40,854 nucleotides of DNA from IMG/VR virus record IMGVR_UViG_3300035156_000204, positions 1 through 40,854 of that record; one strand, given 5' to 3'. This DNA is from a virus. This document shows positions 31,067 to 38,171 of this stretch, one piece after another (positions within the stretch are counted from its first letter, which is position 1; each line of letters starts with the position of its first letter). The notes under the pieces were generated by a model. That model was not told the origin of the DNA and did not search any database. It saw only the letters and a program-made list of their open reading frames with translations. The translations under genes and the position numbers were made by a program.

Positions 31067-31494
31067 TGAAGGTTTATGCCCGGGTGCTTGACGGCGAGGT
31101 GTGGGAAATCATTCCGCCATTTGCAGCGGACGATGGGTCAGAGGTGCCTATTGAGGATCGCTTCCCGGCTGAGTTCGTGGCCGAACTGGTAGAAATTACA
31201 GGTCTCGATCCGCAACCAGATCAGCGCTGGACGTACAACGGCAAGAAGTTCGCCGCGCCGTTGCCCTACCGGGCGACGCCTGATGAAATCAGGGCGGCCA
31301 ACACCGCTGAGCGTGATCGGCTACTGAGCATCGCCACCCTTGCCATCGCACCGCTGCAGGACGCTGCCGACCTGGAGGAGGCCACTGCATCCGAAACAGC
31401 GATGCTGAAGAAGTGGAAGCAGTACCGGGTGGCTGTGAACCGGGTGGACTTGGTAGCAGAGGGGCCAGATTGGCCAGCCACGCCGGTTTTCTAG
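31063..31494 (+). CDS. tfa: tail fibre assembly chaperone
   Basis: A 143-residue protein: MMKVYARVLDGEVWEIIPPF, then QRWTYNGKKFAAPLP and RLLSIATLAIAPLQDAADL...MLKKWKQYRVAVNRVD. The C-terminal 'ATEEE...LKKWKQYRVAVNRVD' pattern is the Caudo_TAP / Tfa signature. It would help fold the fibre. It starts at the ATG overlapping the fibre stop. Confidence 0.92.
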   Translation: MMKVYARVLDGEVWEIIPPFAADDGSEVPIEDRFPAEFVAELVEITGLDPQPDQRWTYNGKKFAAPLPYRATPDEIRAANTAERDRLLSIATLAIAPLQDAADLEEATASETAMLKKWKQYRVAVNRVDLVAEGPDWPATPVF

Positions 31495-31607
31495 CATCAA
31501 AGCATTGTCGACTTCCTGAGATTTGATGCCCAAGCCTTAGGTGTCGCAACTGTACTCGTCTTTGCGAGTGCGAATGGACAGTAAGATTATCCGCCCAACA
31601 ACGCAGT

Positions 31608-32201
31608 TTAGTTAATCTTATCTATAAGAGACTGGTAGGCGTTCGCTGGCACTATGCCAACATCTAAACTCGTTTCTGCGTTCCCGCCGGTGAATGTACC
31701 GGCCTTGAATGGAAGCCCAGCCTCCTCGAATGACTTCTTTAGAGCCTCGAAGGCGGGGCTGGAGTTTATATCCTCCCGTAACCCTATCGTTGGCTCGGCT
31801 ACATTCCGCCCAGAGGACGTTAGGAGCTGATCGACATTCCATTTAGCGCGCTTCAGTACGGCCTCTATTTCGTAGGCATACTGCTGGCTTTCCTTCGAAT
31901 TCAAGCGGATAGATAGCAGCTTTGTGCCTGGAAATTCCTTGGAGGCTTTAAATATTATGTCCTGTTGTTGAACTGTTAGGTGCCGCTGGGGTAAATCATT
32001 AATATTAGTAGTGCGACTACTAATGTCGGCTACCTTGGCTTTGAGGCTCGCTTCTTCTTGGCCGGTTAAAAGGTCTTTGCGTTGCGATACGATGAATGAC
32101 GATGCACCGATTAGGCCGGTTAGAATGCCGAAGATAACAAGGCCCATTTGCAGGTATGAATTAAACTTTCCGAGTTCTTCTGCTGAGTTCCATAATGCCA
32201 T
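31608..32201 (-). CDS. membrane-anchored protein of unknown function
   Basis: A 197-residue protein with one hydrophobic segment near the N-terminus (about 19-38, MGLVIFGILTGLIGASSFIV) followed by a long soluble part. GAGGCAAGAA precedes the ATG. A coiled-coil-like stretch (45-65) leads to a mixed alpha/beta domain. It is transcribed against the tail genes, has lower GC, and occupies the usual moron position between the fibre chaperone and the endolysin. No family recognised; a lysogenic conversion or exclusion role is possible but unproven. Confidence 0.7.
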   Translation of the reverse strand: MALWNSAEELGKFNSYLQMGLVIFGILTGLIGASSFIVSQRKDLLTGQEEASLKAKVADISSRTTNINDLPQRHLTVQQQDIIFKASKEFPGTKLLSIRLNSKESQQYAYEIEAVLKRAKWNVDQLLTSSGRNVAEPTIGLREDINSSPAFEALKKSFEEAGLPFKAGTFTGGNAETSLDVGIVPANAYQSLIDKIN

Positions 32202-32265
32202 TTCTTGCCTCAGTGTCCTTTACTTGTTGATTGTATGCTGCCGTTCACTTCTATGTTTCAAACCT

Positions 32266-32586
32266 TTAAAAGCCCTGCCCGTATCGCAGGTAATTTGCCT
32301 TCGCAACTTTGGGGGTGGAGACCACCGAAGCAGTCGCATGCGTTCGCTTTGCTTTTAAAGCAGATATCAGACCCAAGCCTGATGCTGTGAACGGAATGCT
32401 CGACGTCCAACTGAATCGGTAACCGCCTTGGTCGAGGTATGCCACCGAGCAATTGACCAGCTGCAGGCTGGCCAGACGCCTTGCTGCCTCGAAGTCCAGA
32501 GTGCTTTGAAGCTCAGCGAACGAGAACTGACCTTCCGTGCAGTCGCTCAACAGCAGAAGGGTTTTATCCAGCCGTGCCTTCTCCAT
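32266..32586 (-). CDS. protein of unknown function (106 aa)
   Basis: This starts MEKARLDKTLLLLSDCTEGQ, with GGAG 8 nt upstream of the ATG. The pattern of helix, FSFAELQSTLDFEAARRLAS and then a short hairpin (VAYLDQGGYRFSWTSS) could be a small winged-helix domain, but I cannot assign it. It lies in the same leftward unit as the membrane protein downstream. Confidence 0.55.
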   Translation of the reverse strand: MEKARLDKTLLLLSDCTEGQFSFAELQSTLDFEAARRLASLQLVNCSVAYLDQGGYRFSWTSSIPFTASGLGLISALKAKRTHATASVVSTPKVAKANYLRYGQGF

Positions 32587-32716
32587 AGCGGGGATCTCCA
32601 GAGATTAATAAACGCTATATCGGCAGCCGTGGCTGTTTCGCCACAGCATTCATGGAAAAGCCGACACAAGGTTCGCCAAAAACCATAGCTGGGTTTTCGA
32701 GAACAGCAACATTTCA

Positions 32717-32741
32717 GCCCGCCGCCGAGCGGGATTTTTTT
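32717..32741 (+). terminator. rho-independent terminator ahead of the hydrolase gene
   Basis: CCCGC (32718-32722) pairs with GCGGG (32729-32733) and is followed by A and seven T. It ends 16 nt before the hydrolase start, so the hydrolase is either read through under antitermination or has its own weak start. Confidence 0.7.
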
Positions 32742-32757
32742 CGCCTGGAGAATAGTT

Positions 32758-33183
32758 ATGACCGTAACTGAGAGAGACCGTGACGTGCTCGCGCGCACGC
32801 TGTGGGGCGAAGCACGCGGGGAGGGGCTGGTCGGAATGGTGGCCGTGGCCTGGACGATCCGCAACCGCGTGGATGACGGAAAAGACAAGTCGTGGTGGGG
32901 CGAGGGTTACGCCGGCGTCTGCCAGAAGCCGTATCAGTTCAGCTGCTGGAACCGTAACGATCCGAACTACCCCTTCCTGATCGGCGCGCGCCAGATCCCA
33001 TTCCGCGAGTTAGCGCAATGTCGCATCGCTGCTGACCAGGTTATCGATGGCAAGGTGGCTGACCCCACCGGCGCCGCGACCCACTACTACGCGACCTCGA
33101 TGCCCAAGGCACCGGACTGGGCGGCTAAGGCAAAACGGACGCTGAAGCTCGGCAACCACATTTTCTTTCGCGACGTGCCTTGA
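32758..33183 (+). CDS. cell wall hydrolase, SleB-like (likely endolysin)
   Basis: A 141-residue protein with the Hydrolase_2 / SleB signature: TLWGEARGEGLVGMVAVAWT, IRNRVDD, QKPYQFSCWN, then TGAATHYYATSMPKAPDWAA. The family includes lytic enzymes that cleave glycan strands of peptidoglycan; the Glu in WGEARGE is the presumed catalytic residue. There is no signal peptide, so it needs the holin. No other lysozyme is encoded next to holin and spanins, so this is probably the phage endolysin. CTGGAG lies upstream of the ATG. Confidence 0.87.
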   Translation: MTVTERDRDVLARTLWGEARGEGLVGMVAVAWTIRNRVDDGKDKSWWGEGYAGVCQKPYQFSCWNRNDPNYPFLIGARQIPFRELAQCRIAADQVIDGKVADPTGAATHYYATSMPKAPDWAAKAKRTLKLGNHIFFRDVP

Positions 33184-33192
33184 GAGCTAGAC

Positions 33193-33411
33193 ATGCAGAC
33201 GACGACAAAGGAAGAAACCTACTCGCGCGCGATGCGCGTGACCCTGGGCGTAAAGGCAAACGGTGGCTCGGTCGCGATTCAGATCAAAATGGGCGACAGT
33301 TGGGTGACGTCAGACACGCTATGGAACGACGGGGCTTACCAGCTCAACATCCCGCCGGCAACGGTCCGATTCGTTCCGGCCGGTGGCGCTGCATTCGAGG
33401 TGTTCGCATGA
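33193..33411 (+). CDS. small tail-end protein of unknown function (72 aa)
   Basis: A beta-rich protein (SRAMRVTLGVKANGGSVAIQ, GDSWVTSDTLWNDGAYQLNI) ending AAFEVFA. Its ATG lies 9 nt after the hydrolase stop, and its own stop overlaps the SGNH hydrolase ATG as ATGA. It probably forms part of a structural or surface-binding complex with that enzyme. Family not recognised. Confidence 0.7.
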   Translation: MQTTTKEETYSRAMRVTLGVKANGGSVAIQIKMGDSWVTSDTLWNDGAYQLNIPPATVRFVPAGGAAFEVFA

Positions 33412-34652
33412 CCCTTCTCGCCGAGGCGCAGCCGACGCGGCGCCGTATCCGCCGTGGTTTGGGCCTGCTGGGCGACAGCTTCAGCGCGAACTGCCATACG
33501 ATTGATCCGAAAGCCTTCGGTACCGAAGCTTATGGATACGCCGGCGCGATTGCGGCAAAAACGGGTCTGTTCCCGAGTTACCTGGACAATCAGGGGAAGG
33601 TCGGTGACCACTCTGGACAGTTCATGGCACGGTTGCCGTCCTGCCTGACTTCAGCGACGGCCGATTTGTGGATGCTGCTATCGCGCACGAACGACAGCAC
33701 GACGCCGGGTATGACGCTCGTGGACAGCAAGGCCAACGTGATGAAGGCCATCACCGCGTTCCAGAGCACGCCCGGGAAGTACCTGATTGTCGGCACCGGT
33801 ACGCCGCGGTTCGGCACCAAGGCATTAACCGGCCAGGCACTGGCAGACGCGATCGTCTATAAGGATTGGGTGCTGACCTACGTCAAACAGTTCGTGCCGG
33901 TGGTGAATATCTGGGATGGCTTCACCCAAGACATGACCGTTGACGATCTGCATCCGAACCTTACTGGCGCCGACTTCATTCAGTCCCGCTGCGTGCCGGT
34001 CATCAACGCCAATTTCGAGTTCTTCGGCGTGCCGCTGGCCACGGACGCCGCCGATCTGTACTCGGCGATTCGTCCGTTCGGCTGCCTGAACGCCAATCCG
34101 CTGATGACTGGCTCGGCTGGCGTCATCAACGCGTCGGTCAATCCGGTAGCCGGATCGGTGCTGGCAGACAACTACAAGGCTTCCGGCTCCGGCCTGGCCG
34201 GTATCACGTCGCGCTGGTACAAGGAGCCTGCCGCATATGGCGAGGCGCAGTGTATTGAGTTGGCCGGCGCGATGGCTGCCGCCGGCGGCTACATCTACGT
34301 GCAGCCTGCGGCGAACGTCACGCTGTCGAATGTGCTGACCGGGGATGTAATCGAGATGGTTTCGGCGCCGGAGATCGTCGGCAACACCCGGGGAATCCTT
34401 GGCTGGGAAGCAGAGCTGATCATCACCAAACCGGTGGCGGGTACGTCCACCACTATCTACTACCGGTCGATGGACAAGTATCAGGAGCCGTTCACATTGC
34501 CGGCCAACTGGAAGGGCGCGCTGGAGACGCAGCGGTACACGACCGACGTCACGGAGACTGTGATCACCGCGCGCATGGGACTGTACCTGGCCGCAGGCAT
34601 TACGCAGGACTCCCAGGTGAAGGTTGCCCAGTTCGGATTGCGAAAGGTCTGA
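33408..34652 (+). CDS. SGNH/GDSL-type hydrolase (phage-associated esterase)
   Basis: A 414-residue protein. Block I is LLGDSFSANC with the nucleophile Ser24, block III includes SRTNDS (Asn95) and block V is VDDLHPNLTG with Asp179 and His182. The C-terminal half (about 200-414) is beta-rich and may form a carbohydrate-binding or virion-anchoring module. Such enzymes remove acetyl or other acyl groups from surface polysaccharides. Here it may be a virion depolymerase/deacetylase or a lysogenic conversion enzyme. I took ATG 33408; a longer frame upstream overlaps the small gene in an unlikely composition. Confidence 0.85.
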   Translation: MTLLAEAQPTRRRIRRGLGLLGDSFSANCHTIDPKAFGTEAYGYAGAIAAKTGLFPSYLDNQGKVGDHSGQFMARLPSCLTSATADLWMLLSRTNDSTTPGMTLVDSKANVMKAITAFQSTPGKYLIVGTGTPRFGTKALTGQALADAIVYKDWVLTYVKQFVPVVNIWDGFTQDMTVDDLHPNLTGADFIQSRCVPVINANFEFFGVPLATDAADLYSAIRPFGCLNANPLMTGSAGVINASVNPVAGSVLADNYKASGSGLAGITSRWYKEPAAYGEAQCIELAGAMAAAGGYIYVQPAANVTLSNVLTGDVIEMVSAPEIVGNTRGILGWEAELIITKPVAGTSTTIYYRSMDKYQEPFTLPANWKGALETQRYTTDVTETVITARMGLYLAAGITQDSQVKVAQFGLRKV

Positions 34653-34713
34653 GGCTATTGTCTCACCTCTACCGAGGAGCAAGGTTACAATACCGTAGGG
34701 GTCGAAATGGCGA

Positions 34714-34719
34714 TATAAT
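34714..34719 (+). promoter_or_regulatory. perfect -10 box ahead of the 34756-35390 gene pair
   Basis: TATAAT stands in an AT-rich intergenic region, 37 nt before the next ATG. No good -35 box is found at the normal spacing; TTACAA at 34685 is 23 bp away. It suggests an independent promoter for the gene pair downstream. Confidence 0.4.
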
Positions 34720-34755
34720 TAGACTGTTGTAACTCGGTCAGTAAGGTGATAGGTA

Positions 34756-35097
34756 ATGAAGATCAGAGCAGGCGGAAGGGAGGTTTTGACCTCCGGTATT
34801 GTTCATTCGAGAGGTAGAGATACTATCGAATTTGAGCTTGATAAGGACATGACCTTGCGGTTGATGGTTATAGAAGATAAGTCATCGAGCCCCGGTATTG
34901 AGTTGGTTCCTGAAGGCAAGGTGATGCTAGTAAAGTTTACCAATCCAAGCACGGTAATTAACTTTGGATTTCCGGATCAGGTCTTGATTGGTACTTATAA
35001 TCACCGCGAGCTTTATGCACAGATCCGAGTCAATGTGTTTGGTGATTTTTCATCATACGATGTTGCCTACTCCTTTTATTTGGGGGGGGTAGCGTGA
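34756..35097 (+). CDS. DUF6864-like protein
   Basis: A 113-residue beta-rich protein: MKIRAGGREVLTSGIVHSRG, TIEFELDKDMTLRLMVIEDK and a C-terminal region INFGFPDQVLIGTYNHRELY followed by YSFYLGG. It has the look of the DUF6864 family, whose role is not known. AAGGTGATAGGTA serves as ribosome binding region. Codon use is markedly AT-richer than the tail genes. The stop overlaps the next gene (GTGA), so the two are one unit. Confidence 0.65.
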   Translation: MKIRAGGREVLTSGIVHSRGRDTIEFELDKDMTLRLMVIEDKSSSPGIELVPEGKVMLVKFTNPSTVINFGFPDQVLIGTYNHRELYAQIRVNVFGDFSSYDVAYSFYLGGVA

Positions 35098-35390
35098 GCA
35101 GTTCAGAAGACAATTCGTTTATAGTCGGCTACCGATCAATAACGCCTCAAGAAATGGGACTTGAGGAAACAAAGCTGAAAAAAGAATTCAGAGAGCGACT
35201 CTTGTCTCACGTATTTTCAGCAACGTTTTTAGTATTTTTTATTATTTTGGTTATGGTTTTTGCGGGGGTGGCAATGCTTTTTGGGGATCGCGATTTCTCG
35301 CAAATCACGGAGTATTGGAAGTGGGTCATCCCTCTTGCAACCACTTTCATTGGTTATGCAATTGGACGTGGCCCTAAAGATATCGAGTGA
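35094..35390 (+). CDS. small membrane protein, two transmembrane segments
   Basis: A 98-residue protein starting at GTG. A soluble N-terminal 40 residues (FIVGYRSITPQEMGLEETKL) precede two hydrophobic segments (about 42-64, VFSATFLVFFIILVMVFAGV; 76-92, WVIPLATTFIGYAIGRG). It is translationally coupled to the DUF6864-like gene and shares its AT-rich composition. The pair looks like imported cargo with a membrane role; no family recognised. Confidence 0.68.
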   Translation: MSSSEDNSFIVGYRSITPQEMGLEETKLKKEFRERLLSHVFSATFLVFFIILVMVFAGVAMLFGDRDFSQITEYWKWVIPLATTFIGYAIGRGPKDIE

Positions 35391-35507
35391 GCCGTGCCAC
35401 ATTTTTGATAGTGCCGCATAGGCTATGCGGCCGTTTACTATGTGATGTCGTCATCTCATTTGGCGATACGGTTGGATCAGATGCCTAACATGGTTGCTTC
35501 ATCGCCC

Positions 35508-35636
35508 TCAGGTTTCCTCCCCTTTAGGCGAGCCCCGCAGCAGTCCTGCACGATCGGGATGGCGCTTCCCTGCCGCAAACTCCGCGCGCGTCTCAGCTAA
35601 ACTTATGAGCTCACCCACCCTGCACTTTGTAAGCAT
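35508..35636 (-). CDS. possible small protein (42 aa) in a 345-bp gap
   Basis: An open frame MLTKCRVGELISLAETRAEF...GSPKGEET. The frame stays open a further 27 codons upstream without a clear start. Composition is protein-like and it lies downstream of, and in the same direction as, the PrtN-like gene. There is no ribosome binding site. Nothing else is seen in 35391-35735. Confidence 0.3.
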   Translation of the reverse strand: MLTKCRVGELISLAETRAEFAAGKRHPDRAGLLRGSPKGEET

Positions 35637-35735
35637 GCGTTCACTTCGTGGCTCTTCGCAACGCGTCGGCGCTCGATCCGCTTTATCCGAGTGAGCGGAT
35701 GAATGCGATCAAGCCCACATCAGACTTATGGCTCA

Positions 35736-36038
35736 TCATCTCGCCCGTCCATTGCTGCCAGCATCATCCCGGTGTACTCGTCCCATTAACCGGTCATGCT
35801 CTTCTTTCGCAGACCTATGTCGGGCATCCAGATAATCGGCAAGGTCATTCACGTGGACGCCGCGTGCTGACTTCTGGCTTTGCTCGAGCTTGATCAGTGG
35901 CAGGTCGATCTGCCCGGCCGCAACCTTCATTTTCATCGCGTCAGGTGTCAGGTGTGTGAAGTAGTCGGAGCAGATGCGCTCCAATGGGATAATGACCTGG
36001 CCGTCGTACTGAGCCATCAGCAGGAATAGCGTTTTCAT
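35736..36038 (-). CDS. prtN: pyocin activator PrtN-like protein
   Basis: A 100-residue protein beginning MKTLFLLMAQYDGQVIIPLE, then RICSDYFTHLTPDAMKMKVA and SQKSARGVHVNDLADYLDAR. This matches PrtN, the activator that turns on pyocin and tailocin genes in Pseudomonas after DNA damage (P. aeruginosa PrtN is about 91 aa). A longer start at 36107, coupled by ATGA to the gene upstream, would add a 23-residue tail not found in the family. I prefer 36038 on homology, although no strong ribosome binding site is present there. Confidence 0.85.
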   Translation of the reverse strand: MKTLFLLMAQYDGQVIIPLERICSDYFTHLTPDAMKMKVAAGQIDLPLIKLEQSQKSARGVHVNDLADYLDARHRSAKEEHDRLMGRVHRDDAGSNGRAR

Positions 36039-36103
36039 GGGCATGAGGCTAGTGACTGGCTTATGGGCTGTCAAAGCGCAGATCCATAAAATAGAAAGCC
36101 GAG

Positions 36104-36337
36104 TCATCGTCCTTTCGTTAGTCGGCTCAAAAACCAGTGCTGAACGTGGGAGAGCCCGAAGACGGCGAAGAACGCGAATCCATATAACCCCATATCTGCA
36201 AGCTCAGCCCAGTTACCCCTGCGCGGGGACGAAAGCCATTCGTCTAGCAGGTAGACGGCAACCGCAACGCCCGCAAATACCAACAAAGCCAGAGTCCAGG
36301 CATGCTCCTCGTGGGCTTTTAGCTCTTCCTTAGTCAT
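36104..36337 (-). CDS. small membrane protein, two transmembrane segments (77 aa)
   Basis: This begins MTKEELKAHEEHAWTLALLV, with hydrophobic segments at about 14-30 and 48-62 and a charged loop (EWLSSPRRGNWAELADMG) between them. It is coupled by ATGA to the 40-aa gene upstream and lies directly ahead of prtN in the same direction. Family not recognised. Confidence 0.65.
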   Translation of the reverse strand: MTKEELKAHEEHAWTLALLVFAGVAVAVYLLDEWLSSPRRGNWAELADMGLYGFAFFAVFGLSHVQHWFLSRLTKGR

Positions 36338-36456
36338 GCATATCCCCGACTCCGAATTACCAGGCCCATGATCAGATGCTCGTTATCGTCGCTGTGATAG
36401 TAGCAGGCCGCCATCTTCCCTCTGATTCTCTTTGTGGCTGGTGATGACCCGTCCAT
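36334..36456 (-). CDS. small protein of unknown function (40 aa)
   Basis: The open frame MDGSSPATKRIRGKMAACYY, then HSDDNEHLIMGLVIRSRGYA, ends in an ATGA overlap with the 77-aa membrane protein gene. An internal ATG behind GAGGGAAG would give a 26-aa form. Coupling and protein-like composition support it; no family recognised. It fills most of the gap between the divergent units. Confidence 0.45.
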   Translation of the reverse strand: MDGSSPATKRIRGKMAACYYHSDDNEHLIMGLVIRSRGYA

Positions 36457-36543
36457 AGTTCAAATGGGATTCTGCAGTATCCATTCCTAGCTGATTCGCC
36501 CGGGACGTCCTACTCTTACCGCTCCACAGGAAGGGATACGGTC

Positions 36544-36747
36544 ATGAGCGAAGACAGGGAAAGGGTGTTGCGTATGGCGCTGAAAGCAGTGCTGGTTGCG
36601 GCGCAGGAATGCTGCGTCGACATCGATGAGCTAACGGAAATAGCGATTCAGTCGATGCTCGGCGAGCAGTTCTACAACCCAGCGGATGTAGCGGAGGCGA
36701 CTTTAGCGGTCGAGGTGGCGGCAGATGCGCTGCCGGTCATTCACTGA
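36544..36747 (+). CDS. small acidic protein of unknown function (67 aa)
   Basis: MSEDRERVLRMALKAVLVAA ... EATLAVEVAADALPVIH, mostly helical. GGAAGGGA lies 7 nt upstream of the ATG. Single gene, opposite direction to the prtN unit. Family not recognised. Confidence 0.6.
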   Translation: MSEDRERVLRMALKAVLVAAQECCVDIDELTEIAIQSMLGEQFYNPADVAEATLAVEVAADALPVIH

Positions 36748-36846
36748 CATAGCGAAATGGACCTTTGTTGTATTTCATCGGGTTGAGAGAACGCTTTATA
36801 GTTGAATCCATCGAAAAGTCAAATTCACTTTTCTATGGCAGGAATT

Positions 36847-37077
36847 ATGGTTCTCGAATCCTCCAGACAGAAGCGGCTATCAATCGTGGCTGATGAGTTG
36901 AGATCGGCAATTCGCGATGTTGGCGCCCTTCTCAAGGCTGGCCACACCAGTGGTGACGCTTGGGACGCCGCGAACGCTCGACAAAAAGAAGCGGCTGCTG
37001 CTTTCCAAGATGCTCTGGACTCCATCAGCACCTTTTCAAAATACCAGGCGGATCGGTTGGTGGTGGGCTATACGTAG
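36847..37077 (+). CDS. small helical protein of unknown function (76 aa)
   Basis: MVLESSRQKRLSIVADELRS, then RDVGALLKAGHTSGDAWDAA and a helix QKEAAAAFQDALDSISTF. I chose ATG 36847 (CAGGA 4 nt before it) over in-frame ATGs at 36802 and 36835. Helical hairpin-like pattern; family not recognised. Confidence 0.55.
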   Translation: MVLESSRQKRLSIVADELRSAIRDVGALLKAGHTSGDAWDAANARQKEAAAAFQDALDSISTFSKYQADRLVVGYT

Positions 37078-37113
37078 TGACCGGCATGGAGCCGGATCAA
37101 CGGAGTTTTAGAA

Positions 37114-37329
37114 ATGAGTGAGGAGCATAGAAAGCTGATCGGCATCCCGGAAGGTCACGGCCTTAAGCACACCAGCTCGAAGAGAGAGCAGCGTAAAGGG
37201 CGTGATACGGATATCGACTTCTACGATGAAACAGATGAAGAGGGGAGCGTAGTAGGCCAGTACGAAGTACGCGACAGTATGTCGATTTATCCACCCCAAG
37301 GAACGACCCTAAGCTTCAGAAAGCTTTAA
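37114..37329 (+). CDS. small charged protein of unknown function (71 aa)
   Basis: MSEEHRKLIGIPEGHGLKHT, then a very charged middle (KREQRKGRDTDIDFYDETDE) and a C-terminal strand region. GGAG lies upstream of the ATG. Follows the 76-aa gene by 36 nt in the same direction. No family recognised. Confidence 0.6.
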   Translation: MSEEHRKLIGIPEGHGLKHTSSKREQRKGRDTDIDFYDETDEEGSVVGQYEVRDSMSIYPPQGTTLSFRKL

Positions 37330-37380
37330 CTGGGCGATAATATCTCATCCCCTGGATCTTGCTGAATCAACATCATGCTC

Positions 37381-37605
37381 TTACGTTGAAATTCCAGCGC
37401 CACGATATTCGACACTATGATTTCGTGGCGCGGGACCAAGTAATGGCGAGGCCCTATCAGGCCCTAGCTCGAGAAGCCGGTGAATCATCACCGTCAGAGC
37501 TTCGCCTTGCTCCTCGATTTCTGCTCAGGCGATCAGCTCGGCGAGCGCTTGTTTCGTGTCCGGTTGGACGCGAAGCATCGAAACCCGGAATGCCTGTGCA
37601 GGCAT
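37381..37605 (-). pseudogene. small RHH-like gene interrupted by in-frame TGA
   Basis: From ATG 37605 the frame reads MPAQAFRVSMLRVQPDTKQA then LAELIA, meets TGA at 37525-37527, and continues in the same frame with AEIEEQGEALTVMIHRLLEL to a TAA at 37381. The joined 74-codon product has the size and strand-helix-helix feel of a ribbon-helix-helix or small DNA-binding protein. A single CGA-to-TGA change would explain the stop. The gap 37330-37633 holds nothing else. Confidence 0.4.
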
Positions 37606-37633
37606 AACGTTCGCAGCTTTCGGCGAGGAGTTT

Positions 37634-38023
37634 CTATTTCTTTGGCCGCGGCTGATTCTGTTTTTTCTTATTGCCTCTGACCATCTCAAGTACTCGCTCA
37701 AACTCCAGCTTTTCTTTGGCATGGGGGTCTACGGGTGGCCGGGCTGGTTTCTGTGAGCCGGCTGATTGCCGGTTCGATGGGCTGACCTGGCGGCCGGAGT
37801 TCCTCGGCACCTCAATCATGTTTTTGTCGACTGCGTTTGTGGCGATATAACCGTCCGCCCACTCGTCAAGATCGTGTCGATCAAATCCAACACCTTGCTT
37901 GCCGATCGGGAACTCACGAACGTGCGGACGAACCGTCTTATTGAATTCTTCACGACACATGCCCAAGTATGCCGGCGCTTGGCCAATCCGCAGGATTCGG
38001 GGTTGCATAGACGGCTTCTTCAT
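37634..38023 (-). CDS. AlpA/MerR-like helix-turn-helix protein
   Basis: A 129-residue protein. Residues 8-60 or so (RILRIGQAPAYLGMCREEFN ... FPIGKQGVGFDRHDLDEWAD) form the small winged-helix fold typical of AlpA-type regulators and excisionase-like proteins, with the DRHDLDEW element. The rest is a basic, Pro/Lys-rich disordered tail ending KKKQNQPRPKK. It may regulate the accessory genes or act as a second excision factor. The ribosome binding site is weak. Confidence 0.7.
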   Translation of the reverse strand: MKKPSMQPRILRIGQAPAYLGMCREEFNKTVRPHVREFPIGKQGVGFDRHDLDEWADGYIATNAVDKNMIEVPRNSGRQVSPSNRQSAGSQKPARPPVDPHAKEKLEFERVLEMVRGNKKKQNQPRPKK

Positions 38024-38171
38024 TATCTTATCTAAATCAGTTTTTGAAAAAGCAGGAGGTTAGCACTGCGCCGTCTCGCCCGCGATCAGGCACTAATGGC
38101 CTACGTAGGTTGGGCAATTGGAGCGGTTGCCTATGCCTGGAATGGCCGACGACGAAGGCGATTTTGTCAAG

